Source of the DNA: Helicobacter sp. 13S00477-4
Lineage (GTDB): Bacteria; Campylobacterota; Campylobacteria; Campylobacterales; Helicobacteraceae
Length of the DNA stretch: 64,000 bases
Assembly (NCBI RefSeq): GCF_002272785.1
Contig: NZ_MLAS01000001.1
Coordinates: 124,001 to 188,000 of the forward strand
Direction of reading: 5' to 3'
Below the pieces are notes generated by a model. It was not told the DNA's origin and ran no database searches. It saw nothing but the letters and a program-made list of their open reading frames with translations. Below, piece after piece: positions 41,060 to 48,100 of the stretch. The position numbers were made by a program, and so were the translations under genes. Positions within the stretch are counted from its first letter, which is position 1. Each line of letters starts with the position of its first letter.

Positions 41060-43603
41060 CTAATAAAGAATCTCTCTAAGACCTTTTGAATTAGGAGTAG
41101 ATAAAAATCCCTGTTTTTCAAGCTCCTCAATGATTGAGGCAGCTTTATTATAACCTACTCCAAGTTTTCTTTGCAGATAACTGATGGAAGTTTTTTTATC
41201 CTGCAAAATAATACGTTTAGCTTCATCAATAAGCTCTCCTCCGCCTTCAAAAGAAATCGTTGGTAAACTAACCTCTGCTTCATCTAACAAAAAAGTTTTG
41301 TCATATTCAACTTCTCGTTGAGACTTTATAAACTCTACAATCTCTTCTATTTCTTCTTCTGAAGCCCAAGGAGCATGCAATCTAACGACTCCTCCAATGC
41401 CTGGAGGAGTAAAAAGCATATCCCCTCTACCCAAAAGACTTTGAGCCCCTTCAGCATCTAAAACAACCCTAGAATCTATTTTAGACCCTACTTTAAAGCT
41501 AATACGAGAAGGAAGATTGGTCTTAATCAAGCCAGTCACGACATCTACACTTGGTCTTTGCGTGGCTACAATTAAATGTAATCCAGCAGCTCTACCCATC
41601 TGTGCTATCCTGGCAATCGGAAATTCAGCTTCCTTACCTCCAGTCATCATCAAATCAGCAAGTTCATCAATAATAATCACCAAAAATGGAAAAACCTCAA
41701 ACCCTTCAAGTTTAGCTTTAGGGTTATATTTATCAATATTTTTAGTCTTACATTCACTCATTATCTTATATCGTCTCTCCATTTCATTCACTGCACTACT
41801 CAAAGCAGAAATAGCTTTTTTTGGATTAGTGATGATGGGGGTAAGTAAATGTGGAATATCTGCATACATACTGAATTCGACCATTTTAGGATCAATCATA
41901 ATCAACTTGAGGTTATCTGGAGAGTTTCTAAAAAGCAACGACAAAATCATCGCATTCACACCCACACTCTTGCCACTTCCGGTTGTCCCAGCTATCAAAA
42001 GATGAGGGAGTTTTTTAAGATCTGTAATAAAAGGATTGCCTACAATATCTTTTCCAAGTGCTAATGTAAGTGGTGAAGCAGAATTTTTAAACAAATCACT
42101 TTCAAAAATTTCTCTCAAATAAATAATATCTGTTTTTGCATTAGGGATTTCAATACCTACAACATCTTTACCAGGTATTGGAGCTTGTATACGAATAGAT
42201 TGAGCACGCAAAGCCATCGCTAAATCATCTCCTAATGTCAAAATCCTACTAACCTTAACACTAGGAGCAGGTCGAAACTCAAAGGTTGTCACGATAGGCC
42301 CTGAATAAGTTCTAGCAATATCTCCTTCTATTTTAAACATTTTTAGTTTGGAAAGTAAATCTTGTATTTTTTGATCAATCTCATTTTCATCAACTTGAAT
42401 AAGCTGTGATTTTACAACTTGTAAAAGACTCACATCTGGTAATCTATAGTCTTTTGGCTTTTCAACTTCACCAAATTCAAGTTCTTCCAAAAGTTGTTTA
42501 TTTTCTGCCAATTCTTTGACAATCAAAGGCTTTTGAAAAGGATTTGTCTTTGAATGTGAAATGAATTTTTTATTTTCTTCAACACCATCTTGAAGTCCTA
42601 AAATATTTTCTTCTGCAGACTCAAAAGATATATCCTTTGAAGGTAAAATATTTTCTTCTTGTTTTAGACTACCTTCATTTAGGCAGATAAAAGTATTTTT
42701 TTCTTCACTGGGGATATTTTGCTTTTTCAAAAGATTTAGGCTGAAATCATTCACAACCTGCTTTAAAGTATTATCTTGATTTTGCTCTCTTGATTTTAAA
42801 ATTGGTGGTTCTTCAAAATGCTTAACATTCAGCTCTTCAAAAATTTTTTTATTCCTTTCTAAAATCCGCTCAACATTAACTTCCCTGACTTCTGCCCCTT
42901 CATCATCATTTACAAGCCTCACCATATCAGCATACTTTTTTTCTTCAAGATTTTTATTAAAGGCAGGAGTATAACTCACCTTGATACTACTCTCATCAAA
43001 ATCAACATCTAAATTTTCTTTTGTTTTACTTGTCAAAATACTCATAGAGGTTGGTTCAAAAATTTCTTCTTCATCTTTTTTAGATGGCTTTGAAAAAGCT
43101 TCTTGCAATTTAGAAGATTTTTGATTATCAAAAAAAGTTTTTAATGAAAGCAGTATATTTCGATATATTCCCCTTAATATCATCAATAAGCTAAAAAAAT
43201 TATTTGGGAAAAAAATCCTATAAGACAAAAAAAGCATTATAGACACCAAAACAAAAACACCAAAATATCCAATAAAAGGATATAAAAAATCTAATATACC
43301 CTTACCAACCTGACCTTTTTCCATCACAACTGCTTGCAAAATCAATAAAGAAAAAAATGTCAAAATACCTGCAATAATGAACTCAATTCTATTTTGATTT
43401 AAATTCCCATTTTTATAAAAAAAATAAGCCGGATAGATTAAAAATAACAAATAAAAATATGCAATATACCCAAAAAGTTCAATATTTATTTTCGCAAATA
43501 CAACACCAAAATCACCAACAATTCCACTATTACCAACTATTGTTGAAATTGATAAAAATATCAGTATTGCACAAAAAATTACAAATAGGTATAATTTATT
43601 AAT
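41060..43603 (-). CDS. ftsK: DNA translocase FtsK, probable ATT start
   Basis: Pumps DNA toward the septum during division. The motor domain has Walker A AGTTGSGKS and Walker B region FLVIIIDELADLMM, then RPSVDVVTGLIKTNLPSRISF. The C-terminal winged helix is YLQRKLGVGYNKAASIIEELEKQG. N-terminal membrane helices come first. The frame from TTG 43450 lacks a ribosome site and cuts into this membrane region. The open frame continues upstream 51 codons to a stop, adding LYLFVIFCAILIFLSI and VGNSGIVGDFGVVFAKI, which fit the missing first helix. No ATG, GTG or TTG lies there. ATT at 43603 has AAAAGGA six bases upstream and is taken as the start, giving 847 residues. Confidence 0.88.
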   Translation of the reverse strand: MNKLYLFVIFCAILIFLSISTIVGNSGIVGDFGVVFAKINIELFGYIAYFYLLFLIYPAYFFYKNGNLNQNRIEFIIAGILTFFSLLILQAVVMEKGQVGKGILDFLYPFIGYFGVFVLVSIMLFLSYRIFFPNNFFSLLMILRGIYRNILLSLKTFFDNQKSSKLQEAFSKPSKKDEEEIFEPTSMSILTSKTKENLDVDFDESSIKVSYTPAFNKNLEEKKYADMVRLVNDDEGAEVREVNVERILERNKKIFEELNVKHFEEPPILKSREQNQDNTLKQVVNDFSLNLLKKQNIPSEEKNTFICLNEGSLKQEENILPSKDISFESAEENILGLQDGVEENKKFISHSKTNPFQKPLIVKELAENKQLLEELEFGEVEKPKDYRLPDVSLLQVVKSQLIQVDENEIDQKIQDLLSKLKMFKIEGDIARTYSGPIVTTFEFRPAPSVKVSRILTLGDDLAMALRAQSIRIQAPIPGKDVVGIEIPNAKTDIIYLREIFESDLFKNSASPLTLALGKDIVGNPFITDLKKLPHLLIAGTTGSGKSVGVNAMILSLLFRNSPDNLKLIMIDPKMVEFSMYADIPHLLTPIITNPKKAISALSSAVNEMERRYKIMSECKTKNIDKYNPKAKLEGFEVFPFLVIIIDELADLMMTGGKEAEFPIARIAQMGRAAGLHLIVATQRPSVDVVTGLIKTNLPSRISFKVGSKIDSRVVLDAEGAQSLLGRGDMLFTPPGIGGVVRLHAPWASEEEIEEIVEFIKSQREVEYDKTFLLDEAEVSLPTISFEGGGELIDEAKRIILQDKKTSISYLQRKLGVGYNKAASIIEELEKQGFLSTPNSKGLREILY

Positions 43604-43633
43604 CGTTTATCCTTTTAGGTATTTTTTGCCTAT

Positions 43634-43639
43634 ATTATA
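43634..43639 (-). promoter_or_regulatory. -10 box of ftsK
   Basis: The reverse strand reads TATGCTATAATATAG, an extended -10, about 31 bases before the proposed ATT start. The AAAAGGA ribosome site follows. The short distance excludes an upstream ATG. Confidence 0.55.
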
Positions 43640-43688
43640 GCATAATACCTATTTTTAAAAAGACAAACAAAATCAGGATCATCAAGCA

Positions 43689-45152
43689 ATGCATGGAAAA
43701 ATATTAAGGTACTCAATTTCTACAGGATTGGGGGTTGTAACTAATGCATCAAAAAAAATATTTGAACTCCGTAAAGAAAGTTGGCATGACACTAGATTCT
43801 TACCAGTGGTAGGGATGTTTGTCGAATTTAGATGCGATAATAATGGCTACTCTATCACAAGTGCAAAAGCATCTTATTACCAAGAATTCCCACCCGAAAG
43901 TATTATCAAAGAAATAGATTTTTGGAAAAGTAATACTGATGAAGAGCTCAAACAAAAAGAACAAGACATCCGCAATCAAATTGCACAAAAAATATTCAAA
44001 GAAACAAATTATTTTACACTAAAATCTATTGAATTAAATTCCTCAATCCAAGATTGCCTCAAAACATATTTTGTTCAAGAATTTAATACCATTAAATTTG
44101 TCATCAATGAAAATAACACTAATGATCCTTCCACTATCAATTACTTATACATCAAACGTTTTTTAATAAAAGCTATGGATTATCTAGTCTTTACAGATAG
44201 GAACATCACAATGGATAACTTTGCTGGTGATTTACAAACACTCAATAGCCTTGAATATTCATACAAAAACTTCACAAAACAAATAAACCTCAATATCAAA
44301 AAAATTTATACAGAATCCTTTTTAGATATGCAATATAATTACAAAGGAGTGCTCAGAGCAATACTTGGCACTAAAGAAAAAATACTCCAACTCAGCAATA
44401 AAGTAAAAAACTGTATTTATGAAACCAAACAAATTAAAATCAAATTAGAAAATAAAAAAAATGATGAAAAAACACTCAATACAAGACTTACAAGCATCAG
44501 AAATATGATTGCAAAATGCGAAGAAGAAACTAAAATTCTCAATAAAGCTTTAGAAAACCTTACAAAATTAGCCGAAGGATTTAAGGAAGAGTATTTTAAG
44601 GTCTTTGAAAATGTATTCAAGAAATTCCACGAAATCTTAGTCAACAAAACAAAAGAAGCAATGGATATTTGTGCAAGCAACTTAGATGATAAAATATGGA
44701 AACTTGGGATGGGTTCAACAGCAATCAAAAATATGTTTTTCAAACATGATATTAATAATCCGTATTGTGCGATGACTTTTTTAGGTCAATACCTTCGACT
44801 TCTTGATAAAACCAAACTAAGTGAGAATGAACGTGTTGTTTATAATTATTATTTCAATTACAAACAAACTTTTGAAAGAAGATTTCTTATTTTTACGACC
44901 AATCAAAAACTCGAAATGAGTCTAAAAATCCAGATAATGTCAATCTCAAAACACTACACTGTTATCATCATAAAAAAAGATAGTGAGTTTTATACTAATA
45001 TAAACCAACAAAAATTTGAATTAGGCTATATTGATCCTTATATTGATGCTGATATCAAGCAACTTATTGATGATGCAAGGAAATCAAAATATAATGAAAA
45101 TACAAAATTCAGTATTGTTTCCAAAGAGCAAATAGCCGCCCTAAAAGACTAA
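43689..45152 (+). CDS. Coiled-coil protein of unknown function with cold-shock-like N-terminus
   Basis: Not recognised as a named family. It is 487 residues long. The first 60 residues (MHGKILRYSISTGLGVVTNA, then LPVVGMFVEFR) look like a small OB/cold-shock type beta barrel. Residues about 230-310 form a coiled coil (KIKLENKKNDEKTLNTRL, KCEEETKILNKALENLTKLAEGF). The last 100 residues have an alternating alpha/beta pattern (RRFLIFTTNQKLEMSLKIQ, HYTVIIIKKDS) reminiscent of a degenerate receiver fold. No signal peptide or membrane helix is evident. It is divergent from ftsK and convergent with addB, with stops overlapping by four bases. H. pylori has no gene at this place as far as known. Confidence 0.75.
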   Translation: MHGKILRYSISTGLGVVTNASKKIFELRKESWHDTRFLPVVGMFVEFRCDNNGYSITSAKASYYQEFPPESIIKEIDFWKSNTDEELKQKEQDIRNQIAQKIFKETNYFTLKSIELNSSIQDCLKTYFVQEFNTIKFVINENNTNDPSTINYLYIKRFLIKAMDYLVFTDRNITMDNFAGDLQTLNSLEYSYKNFTKQINLNIKKIYTESFLDMQYNYKGVLRAILGTKEKILQLSNKVKNCIYETKQIKIKLENKKNDEKTLNTRLTSIRNMIAKCEEETKILNKALENLTKLAEGFKEEYFKVFENVFKKFHEILVNKTKEAMDICASNLDDKIWKLGMGSTAIKNMFFKHDINNPYCAMTFLGQYLRLLDKTKLSENERVVYNYYFNYKQTFERRFLIFTTNQKLEMSLKIQIMSISKHYTVIIIKKDSEFYTNINQQKFELGYIDPYIDADIKQLIDDARKSKYNENTKFSIVSKEQIAALKD

Positions 45153-47437
45153 ATACCACAAATATCTTTATAATCGCAATATGAACAAATTTTTCTGTCA
45201 TGAGTCATTTGAAAATCAACTTCTTTTTCAAACACTTTGAGTTTACTTTCCAAAAAAGTAGCCTTTATTTCCAAAGTCTCTTCTTCTTTCATTTTTCCTT
45301 CTTTTAAATCATAATAATATGCCTTTATATTATTATTTGCATACCCTAAATATTTCGCTGCATAGAAATAAACAGGTAACTGAAAATCACTTGTTCTATC
45401 TAAATCTTTTTCTTTATCAACTTTGAGGTTGGATTTGAATTTATAATCAATCAATAAAATCTCCCCATCACAATTATCAATCCTATCAATGACCCCCTTA
45501 AAGGGAAATCCAGCTATTTGAATCTCAAATGTCTTTTCACAATCTAGCACTACTATATCAGCTTTCTTAACTCTATTGCTTTCATTTTCCCAAAATGCTT
45601 CAAGACTCTTAAAGCTAAACTCAAAATCTAAGAATTCTCCAAGAGAATCAAGCTTGATTGAATCAATCTGTTTAAGACAATCTTTTTTGATTTTTTCTAT
45701 ATCTAAAGGTGCATTGATATATTTTCTATACCCATCAAATAAAATCTGATGGATAGCGACACCAATTTTGGCTTTACTATTACTATCATTAGATTTTATT
45801 TTTTTTAAATATTTATAATAAAATTTTCTCCTACAAGAAAAAAAATCATTTATTTTAGAAGCTGAAAAAATAAAATCTCTAGGCATCAATTCAATAAAAC
45901 ACTCTTGTTTTACTTTTTTCTCTTGATTGAAAGGAAAAATCCTATATTTTTCATCTCCATTTTCAATCTTTCCCTGCAAGCCAAGCTCATCAATCATCTT
46001 TGAATATGATGAATTTTCATTATCAACAAAAGCAATATCAATTTTTTTTGTGTTCTTAAAAATCTGTAAATAATAATGTTTCTGTAAATCTTGTCTGTCT
46101 TTTAATGTGGGGATTTTTAAAGATTTTCTGATTTTTGTATTCAAAAACATATCACTATCTTTGATACCAGGTATATATTCATCATTAAAATCAACAATCA
46201 CAACTCGCTCAAAATGTAATCCTCTGCACTCCAATACACCCATTACTTTGACTTTACCACCCCCAACATCATCTATCCGAAAATCTAACAAATCCAAAAT
46301 ATATAATTCCAAAAGCTCATTCAAGCCAAAACCTTCAAAACTAGAAGCAATCTTCTCATAACTAAATAAAATCTCTTGATGAAATTTACTCATTACCTCT
46401 TTATCAGTACTATTTTCAAGCAAAATCTCAATTTCTGTTTTGAGCATATCTAATGGATTTGATTCAATACGATTATGGACTTCTTTGAGCGATTTTAACC
46501 TCATTTTGAGTGCAGAGATGAAAGGAGAGGTTTCGATGCTTTTACCCATAGCAAAATTGAGATTATTATAAGTATCTAATAATTTAAGATATTTTGAAAA
46601 ACCTTCATTGGGTATAATGATAGCTAGCTTTTCAGCATCAATGCCAGCTCCTAGCCATTCATTCACACGTTCAAAAACCAAAGCAGCTTGAGACATTCTA
46701 GAAGCAAAACCAAAAATATTAACTTCACCTATCTGCTCTAAAGATTTTTGCAAAGAAATTTCAGAAGTTGCAAGCTCAATACGATAAGCATAGTCTTTTT
46801 GTAATGAAACATTCAAAAATCCAAAATGCCCTTGATTATACATATCACACTCAATATGCAAATATACAGGCACTATTTCTTGTATTTTTTCTAAGATTTG
46901 CCTTTCTTGGACAGATAAAAAACCATCCAAATAAAACTCCACACAAGAAATATCTTTAAAATATTCCCTCAAAATTTCATAATCCCTCCCATAAAGCACA
47001 TCATAAAATCCATATCGCTCTAATTCTTGATTATAAAACCTATAAATTTCAAAAAGGACATTAAGATGCTCTTCATAATCCCCATAAGTATCCTTTAAAG
47101 GTATCTGTTCAAGGTCAATACAAAACAAAGCCAATTCATCAAAAAAATTAAACAAAAATGAACTACTCTCCAAATACCCTAAAAAACTTTTTTCAAAAAC
47201 CCAATTTTCAGAAAAATTTTGCATTTTTGAAATGATGGATATAAGGAATACCTTACGGATATTTTTTGGAATAAATCTCAAAGCCTTAACAACCACGACA
47301 TTTGTAAAAAATTCCTTTGCACTAAATCCTTGAGGCAAAAACCCATCGCCTTGCTTCAAATAAAAATCATTCAACCGCCTCCTAGTAGAAAAAACATATA
47401 AAGGAGATTTTTCCTTGAAGCTATCTACCAATCGCAT
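45149..47437 (-). CDS. addB: AddB-type recombination nuclease subunit
   Basis: Partner of AddA in double-strand break processing. The C-terminal RecB-like nuclease has the GVIDRID and ILLIDYKFK residues of PD-(D/E)xK. An iron-sulfur cluster site is formed by an upstream Cys (DFFSCRRKFYYKYL) and the terminal CSYCDYKDIC. The middle has the inactivated helicase fold seen in H. pylori AddB (HP1089), with VMGVLECRGLHFERVVIVDFND. No Walker A was found at the N-terminus. The length is 762 residues. Its start overlaps the small C-terminal restriction fragment by 13 bases. Confidence 0.9.
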   Translation of the reverse strand: MRLVDSFKEKSPLYVFSTRRRLNDFYLKQGDGFLPQGFSAKEFFTNVVVVKALRFIPKNIRKVFLISIISKMQNFSENWVFEKSFLGYLESSSFLFNFFDELALFCIDLEQIPLKDTYGDYEEHLNVLFEIYRFYNQELERYGFYDVLYGRDYEILREYFKDISCVEFYLDGFLSVQERQILEKIQEIVPVYLHIECDMYNQGHFGFLNVSLQKDYAYRIELATSEISLQKSLEQIGEVNIFGFASRMSQAALVFERVNEWLGAGIDAEKLAIIIPNEGFSKYLKLLDTYNNLNFAMGKSIETSPFISALKMRLKSLKEVHNRIESNPLDMLKTEIEILLENSTDKEVMSKFHQEILFSYEKIASSFEGFGLNELLELYILDLLDFRIDDVGGGKVKVMGVLECRGLHFERVVIVDFNDEYIPGIKDSDMFLNTKIRKSLKIPTLKDRQDLQKHYYLQIFKNTKKIDIAFVDNENSSYSKMIDELGLQGKIENGDEKYRIFPFNQEKKVKQECFIELMPRDFIFSASKINDFFSCRRKFYYKYLKKIKSNDSNSKAKIGVAIHQILFDGYRKYINAPLDIEKIKKDCLKQIDSIKLDSLGEFLDFEFSFKSLEAFWENESNRVKKADIVVLDCEKTFEIQIAGFPFKGVIDRIDNCDGEILLIDYKFKSNLKVDKEKDLDRTSDFQLPVYFYAAKYLGYANNNIKAYYYDLKEGKMKEEETLEIKATFLESKLKVFEKEVDFQMTHDRKICSYCDYKDICGI

Positions 47438-47733
47438 TTTGCTATCTGAGATTCTATTTGAATAGTTTTGTGAAGAATTTTTATAGTTTTAGAAAAATGT
47501 TCCAAATCAATTTCTTCATTTTTATGTGATTTTAAATATTTATCAAGCACTTGATAACCCCCAATCTTATATTCCCACACTTCTGTAAATACATTATCAA
47601 AATACAAACTCTTATTGATGAATATTTTTTTCTCACTCTCAATGTATGAAATTTTTTCTATTTTTCTATTTTTATCTTGCTCATCCTTATAAAATGGATC
47701 GCCAATGTTTTCTGGCAACTCTCCCAAATTCAT
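47425..47733 (-). pseudogene. Detached C-terminal piece of the type IIG/ISP enzyme
   Basis: A 103-codon frame. Its text NKSLYFDNVFTEVWEYKIGGYQVLDKYLKSHK matches the usual C-terminal end of type ISP/IIG restriction enzymes (INKTQYF...VW.F.IGGYQV). It is therefore the natural end of the gene at 48091-51045, now separated from it by about 360 bases and frame changes. Its ATG overlaps the stop of the preceding frame (ATGA), so it might still be made as a separate peptide. Confidence 0.75.
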
Positions 47734-47908
47734 TTCTCCTTTTTTAGTGTTTTTTTAGCTGAGCCAGTCGGGTATAGATAAAGTGGGAAAGCATAGCTCC
47801 CAGATCCTATCAAATGGTAATCAACTATATCTTGCGTGATAAACATATTATCCACTTTTTGAAGCTTACATCCCCTATCACATACCAACGCAATATTATA
47901 GCATTCTT

Positions 47909-48100
47909 TTACTTTGAAGTATTTTTGAGTAGCTTTTTTGCCCTCTGGGTTGGATAAAGGTAGAGAGGGAAGATATACCCCGCTCCAGAACCGCCAATAT
48001 TGAAGCCATACTCCACTAATGTGTTTGTTACCATCGCATTTTTCCATCCACCTTGTAGCCTCATTTGTCTGACTACATTCAGACCAATATTCATATATTG
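47909..48100 (-). pseudogene. Frame carrying alternative recognition cassette 1 (joined if the G tract is 12)
   Basis: Third frame after the G11 tract: MNIGLNVVRQMRL, then WKNAMVTNTLVEYGFNIGGSGAGY, FPLYLYPTQRAKKLLKNTSK and stop. It is another version of the enzyme's target-recognition-like segment (NxAL..xRQ, (V/I)(T/S)..LV(D/E)Y, PLYLYPT..AKK.LKK). If the tract gained one G, the 984-residue enzyme would continue into it. Confidence 0.6.

Noticed and set aside
43450-43452. TTG as start of ftsK
   Set aside because: No ribosome site and it would remove the first membrane helix that the upstream open frame supplies.
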